DNA from: Betaproteobacteria bacterium UBA6910
GTDB lineage: Bacteria; Pseudomonadota; Gammaproteobacteria; Burkholderiales; UBA6910
Assembly (NCBI GenBank): GCA_002451065.1
Contig: DKBC01000041.1
Coordinates: forward strand, 1-14,354
Reading direction: 5' to 3'
DNA: 14,354 nucleotides
Position 1 is the first letter of the stretch. Every line of letters begins with the position of its first letter. The position numbers and the translations under genes are program-made. Under the pieces are notes generated by a model. The model worked only from the letters and a program-made list of their open reading frames with translations, had not been told where the DNA came from and searched no databases. Of this stretch, positions 1-6,670 are shown one piece after another.

Positions 1-1
1 C

Positions 2-118
2 GTTTCGGATGCGGACATCCCCCGTGTGGTGGCCGACTGCCGCGGCTCGAGCATGAGGACCAACCCCGTGGCGCTCACCGACGACGACGTCGCCCGAATT
101 CTCGCCGCCCGGCTCTGA
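2..118 (+). CDS. Iron-containing alcohol dehydrogenase, C-terminal end (partial)
   Basis: The reading frame enters from the left edge and stops with TGA at 116-118, so only the last 38 residues are visible. They read ...VVADCRGSSMRTNPVALTDDDVARILAARL. The segment GSSMRTNP followed by an acidic stretch and a short final helix is typical of the extreme C-terminus of Fe-dependent (group III) alcohol dehydrogenases, which often end RGSSMKGNP-x-ELSDEEL. Family members oxidise alcohols or reduce aldehydes with NAD(P)H and a divalent metal; the metal ligands lie upstream and cannot be checked. It is on the same strand as the next cluster, but the 96-bp gap suggests a separate unit. The family call is fairly good; the substrate is unknown. 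Confidence 0.65.
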   Translation, partial: VSDADIPRVVADCRGSSMRTNPVALTDDDVARILAARL

Positions 119-214
119 ACAAGCGCCGGGCGCCGGCGATGGAAGCTCGCCCATGTGCTGTGCGATACTAGGGTGACACGGGGGCTCCCTCCCCGACCCA
201 CCGCACATTCCCGA
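119..214 (+). promoter_or_regulatory. Intergenic gap with a weak candidate promoter for the five-gene cluster
   Basis: A GATACT hexamer at 164-169 (four of six matches to TATAAT) lies about 45 bp before the ATG at 215. The best -35 partner, TGGAAG at 140-145 with an 18-bp spacer, matches at only three positions. A GC-rich dyad near 122-137 has no following T-run, so it is not a convincing terminator for the upstream gene. This is the only visible candidate for driving the downstream cluster and is tentative. Confidence 0.2.
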
Positions 215-1699
215 ATGTCCCAGCTGCTCACCCTCTCCCGGGCGGCGCGCCTCATCGGAGTTACCCGCGCCGCGCTGCAGAAACGAATCAAGGACGGGGA
301 ACTCCCCTCCTTCGACGGCATGGTCGCCTCCGAGGACCTGCTGAGAGCGTATCCCTCGGCCCGGTTGGAAGATGACGCCATGCTGGAGCGGCTCACCACC
401 CTCAAGGAGGAGGCGTTCGGCAAGCGGGTGCGCGAGCGAGCGCTCCCGAACTCCCTGGTGCTGGCGGAACGCCTGTTCGAGCAAAGCCGGGACCTTGCCG
501 ATGTCCGGGCCCATCTCCAGCGCTACCACGCCATGGTGGTCCGGCTGCAGGAGCGTATCGAGGAGGAAGCCGCTTCCGCCGGGAGCGAGACTCGGCGCGC
601 GCTGGAGCGTCTCGGAAGCCTCCTGCAAGAGGAGCTGGAACGGACCCTGGGGGAGTTGCCCCCGACGGATGCGCTGGCCGTCATGGATGATATGCTAAAG
701 GTCATGTCCGCTCACGTTGTCCTGCATCCGAGTCGCCACGAGTTCTTCGTGGAAGGCAACGATTCCATTCTCGACGCCGCGCTGCGGGCGGGCATTCCGC
801 TGAACTTCGGCTGCTCGAGCGGCAGTTGCGGGCTCTGCAAGGCACGCGTGGTGGCCGGTCAGGTGCAGAAGATCCGCCACCACGACTACCAGCTCTCCGA
901 AATGGAGCGCATCCAGGGCTATTGCCTGTTGTGCTCCCACACGCCGGTGTCCGACCTGGTGATCGAGGCCCTGGAGGCCGGCGGTCCCGCCGACATCCCG
1001 GAACAGCAGATCGCCGCCCGGGTGAAGACCGCCGCGCCCCTGACAGACCGGGTGATGCTGCTCCACCTCCAGACTCCGCGATCGAGCCGCCTGCGCTTTC
1101 TCGCCGGGCAGAGCGTAACCCTCGGCTTCCCGGCGGGCGGCGAAGCGATCCTGCCCATCGCAAGCTGCCCCTGCGACGACCGAAATCTGCAGTTTCACCT
1201 GGATCGGGAGGCCGGCGGGATCTTCGCGGAGCGGGTCTTCGCGGGCGGGCTGCGCAGCGGAGACACCGTGACCGTGCGTGGTCCCTGGGGCGACTTCGTT
1301 CTCAGGCAGGGTGGCCAGCACCCATTATTGTTCATCGCCTGCGACGCGGGATTTGCGCCGGTAAAGAGCCTGGTGGAACACGCCATGGCGGCGGACGAAT
1401 CCGATCGAATCCACCTGTATCGGTTGGCGACCGGCTCGGACGGGCACTACCTCGCCAACCTCTGCCGCGCCTGGGCCGATGCCCTGGACAATTTCAGCTA
1501 CACCGCCCTCCTGGCCGACCGTGGAAGCGATTGGGGTCCGACCGCGGACAAGGTGGTGTCGCGCCTCACTGAAGATTACGCCGATATCTCCAAATTCGAC
1601 GTGTATGTGGCGGGCCCCGAGGGCTTCGTGGGCCAGGTAACCAAGAGCCTCTCCCTGCGGGGGGTGGCCATCGATCGCCTTTCGGCCTGCGTGATCTAG
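215..1699 (+). CDS. HTH / 2Fe-2S ferredoxin / ferredoxin-reductase-like fusion protein
   Basis: A 494-residue protein with an unusual domain order. Residues 1-45 (LTLSRAARLIGVTRAALQKRI) form an excisionase/MerR-like helix-turn-helix. Residues about 85-160 are charged and helical, probably coiled coil. Residues about 165-250 are a plant-type 2Fe-2S ferredoxin with C200, C205, C208 (C-x4-C-x2-C) and C240 in GYCLLC. Residues about 255-494 resemble the FAD and NAD modules of CDP-6-deoxy-glucoseen-reductase or oxygenase-reductase proteins, with GPWGDF and the terminal AGPEGF at 466-471. The usual flavin motif RxYS is replaced around 311-319 by AILPIASCP, and the nicotinamide-side GGTGFAP by CDAGFAP (376-382), so flavin or NAD use is doubtful. 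The ATG at 215 was chosen because the HTH begins right after it; a start at 155 would add a poorly structured 20-residue leader. No clear Shine-Dalgarno is seen. It may be a redox-sensing regulator or an electron-transfer protein; the specific role is inference. Confidence 0.85.
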   Translation: MSQLLTLSRAARLIGVTRAALQKRIKDGELPSFDGMVASEDLLRAYPSARLEDDAMLERLTTLKEEAFGKRVRERALPNSLVLAERLFEQSRDLADVRAHLQRYHAMVVRLQERIEEEAASAGSETRRALERLGSLLQEELERTLGELPPTDALAVMDDMLKVMSAHVVLHPSRHEFFVEGNDSILDAALRAGIPLNFGCSSGSCGLCKARVVAGQVQKIRHHDYQLSEMERIQGYCLLCSHTPVSDLVIEALEAGGPADIPEQQIAARVKTAAPLTDRVMLLHLQTPRSSRLRFLAGQSVTLGFPAGGEAILPIASCPCDDRNLQFHLDREAGGIFAERVFAGGLRSGDTVTVRGPWGDFVLRQGGQHPLLFIACDAGFAPVKSLVEHAMAADESDRIHLYRLATGSDGHYLANLCRAWADALDNFSYTALLADRGSDWGPTADKVVSRLTEDYADISKFDVYVAGPEGFVGQVTKSLSLRGVAIDRLSACVI

Positions 1700-1720
1700 C
1701 ACGCGCAGGGCGCAAAGCCG

Positions 1721-2101
1721 ATGAGCCCCCGCAAAAAGACAATTCCGATCGTGGCCGATCCGGGCAAGGATGCCCGCCTCGATGCCTGTTCTGGCGCGGA
1801 ACCCTTTGCCCTCATGGTCCTGGGAGACAGCATGGTGCCCGAATTCGAGGAGGGAGAGATCATCACCATTGAGCCCGAGGGCCTGGCCCGGGACGGCTCC
1901 TTCGTGCTGGCGTTCGTGGAACGGGAGTACATTTTTCGGCGGCTGGTCCAAGCGGCAAGTGGCTGGATGCTGGAGGCTCTCAACCCGCGCTATCCCGCCA
2001 TCGCCATTCCGGACCTGGATGTCGTGAAGGGCGTGATTATCCAGAAGCAGAAGCCGGGTTCCCGGCGCTCGCGCAAGAGCTATCTGCCCAAGACTCACTA
2101 A
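1721..2101 (+). CDS. LexA/S24-fold protein, probably non-proteolytic
   Basis: A 126-residue protein matching the C-terminal domain of LexA/UmuD/CI-type S24 peptidases: FALMVLGDSMVPEFEEGEII (residues 29-48) carries the nucleophile-like Ser37, and the following strand segment SFVLAFVEREYIFRRL (60-75) corresponds to the region that normally holds the catalytic lysine (TVKRL in LexA). Here that position is Arg73, so Ser-Lys autoproteolysis is unlikely. There is no N-terminal DNA-binding domain; only about 28 residues precede the fold. The C-terminus is very basic (KQKPGSRRSRKS), which could bind nucleic acid. It starts 21 bp after the iron-sulfur protein and its TAA overlaps the next ATG by one base (TAATG), so translation is probably coupled. 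The fold is well supported; the function is unknown. Confidence 0.8.
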   Translation: MSPRKKTIPIVADPGKDARLDACSGAEPFALMVLGDSMVPEFEEGEIITIEPEGLARDGSFVLAFVEREYIFRRLVQAASGWMLEALNPRYPAIAIPDLDVVKGVIIQKQKPGSRRSRKSYLPKTH

Positions 2102-2325
2102 TGCCCTACTACGTTTACAAGATCCTGTCCTTCAAGCGCCTGGAAAAAGTGGACGCGCTCGCCAGCTACCAGGAAGCCTCTGCCCGCCTGCGGGCCCTGC
2201 GCAAGGAGGCACCTTCCGGAGCGGACTACCGCTACCGCATGATCTTTGCCGAGAACGAGTTGCAGGCCGAGGACCTGCTGCTGCAGGACCGGGCCCCCGA
2301 AGGTTTCGTCGGGGACGATTACTGA
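2101..2325 (+). CDS. Small conserved-type hypothetical protein
   Basis: A 74-residue protein, MPYYVYKIL at the start and EGFVGDDY at the end, with a helical middle rich in Ala, Glu and Arg (SYQEASARLRALRKE). There is no signal peptide, membrane segment or cysteine. It overlaps the stop of the S24-fold gene by one base and is followed after 5 bp by the next gene, so it is embedded in the same transcript. I do not recognise a named family; similar short proteins are common in proteobacterial clusters of this type, but that is a recollection and not a search. The tight packing and normal codon use argue that it is a real gene. Confidence 0.7.
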   Translation: MPYYVYKILSFKRLEKVDALASYQEASARLRALRKEAPSGADYRYRMIFAENELQAEDLLLQDRAPEGFVGDDY

Positions 2326-2330
2326 TCGCC

Positions 2331-2753
2331 ATGGACCCCGACGCTTTTCGCGACGCGGTCAAGAAGCTGGAATCCTCGGCATGCCCATATGCGCCGGCAA
2401 TCTTGGCGGGATGCGCGGCCTGCCCCTTGGCGGAGCGAGTGCGGGTTGCCGAGGGAGAAAGGGTCACCTGTCCCTCTCCGGGTCACCGGGACCGCTGCGT
2501 CGCGCTCCGGAAGGCCATGCAGAGGCAATCCGCCTTCGCGTTAGGCATCCGCGACCCTGACGAACCCCTTCCCCACGCCAAGGCCCTGCGCATGCTGTGT
2601 GGGTGCCTGCGGGGGCTGGCAGCAGCCCTCAACGGCTCGCCACAAGACGTTCGGGGCCTGGCAGACGCGGCGCACCGGCATGGAATGGAGGAACTGCCCT
2701 GGCCGGAACTCATGCGGGCAGTCCGCGCCTTCACCCCTCGCCGGCGCCGCTGA
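2331..2753 (+). CDS. Cysteine-rich hypothetical protein, possible metal or Fe-S binder
   Basis: A 140-residue protein. The N-terminal half holds five cysteines, C18, C28, C31, C47 and C56, in a C-x9-C-x2-C-x15-C-x8-C arrangement with CAACP and TCPSPGHRDRC motifs and a nearby His52; two more cysteines lie in LRMLCGCLRG near residue 90. Such spacing could coordinate zinc or an iron-sulfur cluster, but no known motif is matched exactly. The second half is helical and the C-terminus is very basic (FTPRRRR). There is no signal peptide, so it is probably cytoplasmic, where free thiols or metal centres are stable. It sits 5 bp after the 74-residue gene in the same operon. I do not recognise the family. 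Confidence 0.7.
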   Translation: MDPDAFRDAVKKLESSACPYAPAILAGCAACPLAERVRVAEGERVTCPSPGHRDRCVALRKAMQRQSAFALGIRDPDEPLPHAKALRMLCGCLRGLAAALNGSPQDVRGLADAAHRHGMEELPWPELMRAVRAFTPRRRR

Positions 2754-2818
2754 CTTCCGGCCGAAACTTTCCACCGGGACCCGGCCCTAATCAGAGAATG
2801 GAATCAGGCCTTCCACCG

Positions 2819-3883
2819 ATGATCCCTACTGCCGTGCAGGATTTCCCTCGCCTGGTGGAGGCCGTCCAACGCAACTGCGACATCTCCGACGCCCGCTATG
2901 GCCGGGACATGACGCTTTGCACCTATCTGCTGGAAATGCGCGAGCTCTACTGCTGGGAGCACGAACTGCCCCTCACCGCGCTTCCTCCCAAGGAGGAATT
3001 GGGGCCCTGGCTGATCCAGAGGGAGGCGTTATGGGGCGCGATCGAGGAAACGCCGTTCGAACCCCTCCCGGTGGGTGGGCGCACGCTCGACCCGTTCGAC
3101 GCCTCTGCCGTCAACGCCGAGCTGGCGCCTGAAGGACTGGTCTATGGCGGCGGGTATGGGCGGTTTCATCGGCCCCAGTTCTTCCTGGGGCAGCTGGAGC
3201 GCAGGGAAACCCGAGAGGGGCTGGAGGTATGGATAGTCGGCTGCGAATATGCCCGAGGTCTCTCCGCGCCTCCCGCCGCTTACCAGAATGGGTCGGTATT
3301 CCTGCGCAGGGATGCGCTCCGGCGCTGGCTTTGGGAAAAGGTGGAGTTGTGGGGCACGCGGCAGCCCGATGGTGCGATGAAATCGGCCCTAAGCTGCTAC
3401 GGTTTCGACCAAGATCCGATCGGGGCCCTGGATCGCATGTCCGATGGGGAAACGGAATCCGCGATCCTGCACGAGATCGGTGAGGGCCGAGCCGAGGCTC
3501 TGCTAGGATGGTCATGGAAGGAAATGGTGGCGGCGCTCCGGGGCAAGCGCGCGGAGATCCTGGCGCGAGCGGTGCGCGACAACCTGGCGGATTGCCTGAG
3601 CACCCTGCCCGCATTGATCGAGCGCGGCGCCAGCGGTTCAATTCATTTCTATTTCGCCAATTTCGAGGGCATGCGCCGCCACCTGTTCCCGCGACTGGTA
3701 TCCGCCTACCGCCTTTGGCGCGAGGACGCCAACGCCGCGCCGCTGCTCGAGGCGGTCTCGGGAGGAAGCGACCATTGGCACTGCGTCGCTGGCCGGCTCA
3801 TGTCCCTTCATCAGGAGCCCGAAGGTGGCGAGCGAGCCATCGAGGCCCTCGCCACCCAGGAGCCGTCTCCCCTCGCCTTCTGA
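2819..3883 (+). CDS. Sfum_1244-like conserved protein of unknown function
   Basis: About 354 residues, starting MIPTAVQDFPRLVEAVQRNCDISDARYGRDMTLCTYLLEMRELY. The NCDISDA...MTLCTYLLKMRE-type opening followed by W-x-HELPL is what I associate with the Sfum_1244 family, named after a Syntrophobacter protein, whose function is unknown. Later landmarks are YGGGYGRF, GSVFLRRDALRRWLWEK and SIHFYFANFEGMRRHLFPRL. There is no signal peptide or transmembrane segment. Two starts are possible: ATG at 2819 (AGG about 10 bp upstream) or ATG at 2798, which adds seven residues but has its purine stretch too close. It is the last gene of the plus-strand cluster, 65 bp after the cysteine-rich gene, and converges on the multicopper oxidase with a 7-bp gap. 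The family name is from memory; function is not assigned. Confidence 0.8.
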   Translation: MIPTAVQDFPRLVEAVQRNCDISDARYGRDMTLCTYLLEMRELYCWEHELPLTALPPKEELGPWLIQREALWGAIEETPFEPLPVGGRTLDPFDASAVNAELAPEGLVYGGGYGRFHRPQFFLGQLERRETREGLEVWIVGCEYARGLSAPPAAYQNGSVFLRRDALRRWLWEKVELWGTRQPDGAMKSALSCYGFDQDPIGALDRMSDGETESAILHEIGEGRAEALLGWSWKEMVAALRGKRAEILARAVRDNLADCLSTLPALIERGASGSIHFYFANFEGMRRHLFPRLVSAYRLWREDANAAPLLEAVSGGSDHWHCVAGRLMSLHQEPEGGERAIEALATQEPSPLAF

Positions 3884-3890
3884 CGCCGCG

Positions 3891-5318
3891 TCAGCCGACG
3901 CGAATCGTCCCCATCATGCCGCCCGCGGCATGCTCCAGGATGTGGCAGTGGAACATCCACTCCCCGGGATTGTCGGCGACGAAGGCGATGTCCACGGTCT
4001 CCCGGGGACCCACAAGCACCGTGTCCCGCCACTGCGGGTACTTTGGCGCAATCCCCTCAATAGCCACGACCCGGAACATGTGCCCGTGAAAGTGCATGGG
4101 ATGCTCGAAACCGGTCTCGTTGATCATGGACAACAGGCAGTGCTCACCCTGAGCCAGGCGCAGGAACGGGACGTGGGTAAGCGCGCTCTCGTGACGGGCC
4201 GTGAAGTTCATGGTCCAAGCGAGCCCGTGCTTTTCCATGAGTTCCTGGATCTTGACCGGCTTGCCGTCTACCAGGCCGATCACCGGCCGGCCGGACATGC
4301 CACCCTGAAACAGTATCTGGTGGCGGCCAGCCCTGCCCAGGTCCGGCTCAGGCAGATTATTTGACGGGAGGCTGACCGGCGCACCCAGGGGCTTCTGTCT
4401 CAGGGGAGATTCGTCGGAATAAGCCAAGGTCAGGAGCTGCCGGTTCTTGTGGGCCAGGTCTACCACCGCAAATCGCTGGCCGGGCTTGCCCATGCAATCG
4501 AGGACCAGGTCTATACGCATGCCGGGACCCAGCGCGAGCTCGCCCCCGGGCTCCTCATGGGGTTCAACAGCCTGGCCGTCGTAGGCAATCACCACCGGCC
4601 GGTGGCCGTGGATGCGCAGGCGCATGATGCGGGCACTCGCCATGTTGAGCAGCCGCAAGCGTATGCGCTCCCCGGAGCGCACCGAAAACGCCGTGTCGGC
4701 GTCGGTGGCGATCCCGTTGAGGGCGATTACGTTGCCGAGGCGGCCCATGTTCGCCATATCTCTGACATGACCGAAATCATTGTCCTGCTGGTTATCGGAG
4801 CCAACCTTGAAATCGCTGAGCCCCCAGATGGCTTCCCGGTCCACCTCAATCGGGCGCTCCTCTTCAACGATCAGCGGGCCATACAGGCCGCGCGCCACCT
4901 GCTCAAAGCTGTGCTGGTGAGGGTGGTACCAGAAGGTGCCGGAATCCTGGACGGTGTACTCGTAGGTGAAACGCGCCCCGGGCGCAATGGGCGGTTGGGT
5001 GACGTGGGGAACCCCATCCATGGCGTTGGGAACCCGCAATCCGTGCCAGTGGACGGTGGTTCCTTGCTCATGCAGACCATTCGTGACCCCGATGCGCACC
5101 CGCTCCCCCCGTCTGAACCGCAGAAGCGGCCCCGGCACCGAACCGTTGAAGCCCCAGACTTCCGTCTCCGGGCCCGAGGCCAGAATGCGTTGCTTGAACA
5201 CCTCCGCCTTGAGCTTTAACGAATCGGGGCTGTTGGCCCATGACACGACCGGGGAAACGGCGTGGATGCCGGCCACGGCGGCCCCGGCCTTCAAGAATTT
5301 TCTGCGTGAAAAATGCAT
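3891..5318 (-). CDS. Tat-exported multicopper oxidase (laccase/CueO-like)
   Basis: A 475-residue protein with an N-terminal twin-arginine signal (SRRKFLKAG, residues 4-12, then a hydrophobic stretch ending near WANS), so it is exported folded to the periplasm. Copper-ligand motifs are complete: HWHG (His90, His92), HPHQH (His132, His134), HPMHFHGH (406-413) and HCHILEH (457-463). Cys458 is the type-1 copper cysteine and Met468, ten residues on, is the axial position. This predicts a four-copper oxidase that couples substrate oxidation to reduction of O2 to water; the substrate could be Cu(I), phenols or another metal. The start at 5318 is set by the signal peptide; an AGAGGA lies about 15 bp upstream, a poor spacing. 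Its upstream neighbour on the same strand, the SWIB gene, ends at a terminator, so it is probably transcribed alone. No copper chaperone or efflux gene is adjacent. Confidence 0.93.
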   Translation of the reverse strand: MHFSRRKFLKAGAAVAGIHAVSPVVSWANSPDSLKLKAEVFKQRILASGPETEVWGFNGSVPGPLLRFRRGERVRIGVTNGLHEQGTTVHWHGLRVPNAMDGVPHVTQPPIAPGARFTYEYTVQDSGTFWYHPHQHSFEQVARGLYGPLIVEEERPIEVDREAIWGLSDFKVGSDNQQDNDFGHVRDMANMGRLGNVIALNGIATDADTAFSVRSGERIRLRLLNMASARIMRLRIHGHRPVVIAYDGQAVEPHEEPGGELALGPGMRIDLVLDCMGKPGQRFAVVDLAHKNRQLLTLAYSDESPLRQKPLGAPVSLPSNNLPEPDLGRAGRHQILFQGGMSGRPVIGLVDGKPVKIQELMEKHGLAWTMNFTARHESALTHVPFLRLAQGEHCLLSMINETGFEHPMHFHGHMFRVVAIEGIAPKYPQWRDTVLVGPRETVDIAFVADNPGEWMFHCHILEHAAGGMMGTIRVG

Positions 5319-5461
5319 GGACAAGCTGCAATCCTCTGATGATGATCTCTGGGCCGACTTGGAGGGCCATAGGATAGAAGATGCGCCGGTGAACCGCCAC
5401 CCCTGGGCCAACCCCATCGGCCCGCCGCCAACAAACTCCCATGGGGTCCTGATATGGGCAT

Positions 5462-5503
5462 CAAAAAGGAAACGGCCGGTCGCGCCCTGGGACGCGCCGG
5501 CCG
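5462..5503 (-). terminator. Rho-independent terminator of the SWIB gene
   Basis: On the minus strand, 22 bp after the SWIB stop codon, a GC-rich hairpin pairs CGCGCCGGCCG (5493-5503, plus strand) with CGGCCGG-t-CGCG (5473-5484), with one bulged base and an 8-base loop, then a minus-strand tract TTTCCTTTTT (complement of 5463-5472). Stem strength and T-tract fit an intrinsic terminator. It separates the SWIB transcript from the multicopper oxidase gene downstream. Confidence 0.85.
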
Positions 5504-5524
5504 CGACGTTTGTGCTCTGCGGAA

Positions 5525-5956
5525 TTACTTCAGGTGCTTGTTCACAAGCTTGGTCATTTCGAACATCGAGACCTGGCTCTTGCCACCGAACACTTTCTTG
5601 AGCGCCTCGTCCGCGTTGATCATGCGCTTGTTGATCGCATCCTGGAGCTTGTTCTTCTTGATGTAATCCCAAATCTTCTTCGTGATCTCGGTGCGCGCCT
5701 GGGCGGCGGCACCAACGACGGAGGCCAGGGCCTCGCTCGGAGTCTTCGGCATCATGAACGCCGGATTCGGCTTCCGCTTGGCCTTCGCCTTCTTGGGAGC
5801 GGCCTTCTTGGCCGGGGCTTTCTTCTTCGCCGGGGCCTTCTTGGCCGGCGCCTTCTTGGCCGGGGCTTTCTTCTTCGCCGGGGCCTTCTTTGCAGCCTTC
5901 TTGGCCGGGGCTTTCTTCTTCGCCGGGGCCTTCTTTCCCGCCTTCTTCGTCGCCAT
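5525..5956 (-). CDS. SWIB/MDM2-domain protein with histone-H1-like lysine-rich tail
   Basis: A 143-residue protein. Residues 1-62 are low complexity, almost only Lys, Ala and Pro in KKAPAKK-type repeats, as in histone H1 C-terminal tails and bacterial AlgP/HctB-like proteins. Residues 64-143 are a complete SWIB domain: a proline-containing entry (FMMPKTPSEAL), then ITKKIWDYIKKNKLQD, INADEALKKVF and the final MFEMTKLVNKHLK. SWIB domains in eukaryotes occur in SWI/SNF subunits; bacterial examples are known in Chlamydiae and proteobacteria, with a presumed DNA or nucleoid role. The ATG at 5956 was chosen over one 21 bp upstream because AGGAGA lies about 11 bp before it. The gene has its own terminator and a candidate promoter, so it is probably monocistronic. 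The tail should bind DNA non-specifically; the biological role is inference. Confidence 0.92.
   Translation of the reverse strand: MATKKAGKKAPAKKKAPAKKAAKKAPAKKKAPAKKAPAKKAPAKKKAPAKKAAPKKAKAKRKPNPAFMMPKTPSEALASVVGAAAQARTEITKKIWDYIKKNKLQDAINKRMINADEALKKVFGGKSQVSMFEMTKLVNKHLK
5803..5935. repeat. Three identical 40-bp direct repeats inside the SWIB gene
   Basis: The segments 5803-5842, 5851-5890 and 5896-5935 are identical 40-mers, separated by 8 and 5 bp. They encode the Lys/Ala/Pro tail of the SWIB protein on the minus strand. Unit and spacing together are multiples of three (48 and 45 bp), so gain or loss of a unit would keep the frame and change tail length. Confidence 0.9.
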
Positions 5957-6029
5957 AGTTCTCGATCTCCTCTGCATTATCGCTGTGTCGGGGTATCTCC
6001 CTTGCCCGTCCCACGAGCAAAGTTGCGAA

Positions 6030-6059
6030 AGAATGCCGACGCCGAGGGTGTTTTGTCAA
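6030..6059 (-). promoter_or_regulatory. Candidate sigma-70 promoter for the SWIB gene
   Basis: On the minus strand a perfect TTGACA lies at 6059-6054, followed after 18 bp by CATTCT (6035-6030), a three-of-six -10 match. This lies about 75 bp before the SWIB ATG at 5956, inside the 141-bp gap after msrA. The -35 is strong, the -10 weak. Confidence 0.45.
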
Positions 6060-6069
6060 TGTCCCAGAG

Positions 6070-6089
6070 GGAAAAAGCGCGTTTTTTCC
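6070..6089 (-). other. Imperfect 20-bp palindrome just after msrA
   Basis: GGAAAAA (6070-6076) and TTTTTCC (6083-6089) flank a GC core, giving a nearly continuous dyad that begins 8 bp beyond the msrA stop codon. On the minus strand it is an A-tract, GC tip and T-tract, so it could act as a weak msrA terminator. It also sits upstream of the TTGACA of the SWIB promoter, where it could be an operator. The stem is mostly A-T, so neither role is firm. Confidence 0.3.
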
Positions 6090-6097
6090 TTGGATCG

Positions 6098-6670
6098 TCA
6101 CTTTTTGAGGCGCTCGAGGTAGCGCTTTCTGAATTTGACCACCTTGGGAAGCACAACGAAGACGCAGTAGGGCTGCTGCTGATTACGCCGGAAGTACTCC
6201 TGGTGCTGAGGTTCGGCGACGTAAAAAGGGCCTCCGGGCGCCAACTCCGTGACGATGGGATCCTTCCAGAGCCCCTCGGCGGCGAGCCGGGCCATGACCT
6301 CTTCGGCAATGGTCCTTTGCCCGGGCGTATGATAAAAAATGGCGGAACGGTACTGAGTTCCGACATCGTTGCCCTGCCGGTTCAGCGTTGTCGGATCGTG
6401 AATCAGGAAGAATACCTCCAGGAGATCGCGATAGCTCACCACCTGCGGGTCGAACACGATGCGCACCGCTTCAGCGTGGCCGGTTTTCCCAGAGCATACG
6501 GTCTCGTAGGAGGGATTGGGAACGCTTCCGCCGGTGTAGCCGGATTCCACGCTTTCCACGCCCCTCAACTCGTCGTAGACCGCCTCGAGGCACCAGAAGC
6601 AGCCGCCTGCGAGCGTCGCCACTTCCCGTCCCGGCGGCATCTGAACCCCTGGCGCGCCCTCCTGTCCCAT
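6098..6670 (-). CDS. msrA: Peptide-methionine (S)-S-oxide reductase MsrA
   Basis: A 190-residue protein that reduces methionine-S-sulfoxide in proteins and free form, repairing oxidative damage with electrons from thioredoxin. The catalytic signature [14 protein letters not shown] is at residues 22-35 with nucleophile Cys24. [29 protein letters not shown] and the later [14 protein letters not shown] are family hallmarks, and cysteines in YETVCSG and near the C-terminus (QQQPYCVF) are candidate resolving residues. There is no signal peptide, so it is cytoplasmic. The ATG at 6670 was chosen because GGGAGGT lies about 10 bp upstream; a start at 6712 would run into the divergent gene. It has no MsrB domain, and no msrB is seen. 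It is divergent from the FAD oxidoreductase with only 29 bp between starts. Confidence 0.96.
   Translation of the reverse strand: MGQEGAPGVQMPPGREVATLAGGCFWCLEAVYDELRGVESVESGYTGGSVPNPSYETVCSGKTGHAEAVRIVFDPQVVSYRDLLEVFFLIHDPTTLNRQGNDVGTQYRSAIFYHTPGQRTIAEEVMARLAAEGLWKDPIVTELAPGGPFYVAEPQHQEYFRRNQQQPYCVFVVLPKVVKFRKRYLERLKK

Noticed and set aside
1721..2101. A true LexA repressor.
   Set aside because: It lacks the winged-helix DNA-binding domain and the catalytic lysine position is arginine.
3882..3892. Short GACGC-C-GCGTC palindrome between the converging Sfum_1244-like and oxidase genes, as a terminator.
   Set aside because: The loop is one base and no T-tract follows on either strand.
5803..5935. 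Repeats resembling a short CRISPR array.
   Set aside because: Spacers are only 8 and 5 bp, everything lies inside one reading frame, and the units encode the lysine-rich tail.
3891..6101. A continuous minus-strand frame of 736 codons covering the multicopper oxidase and running on through the SWIB gene.
   Set aside because: The Tat signal peptide fixes the true start at 5318. The upstream part is an out-of-frame reading of the Lys/Ala/Pro repeats, giving a Gly/Glu/Pro-rich shadow with no domain.
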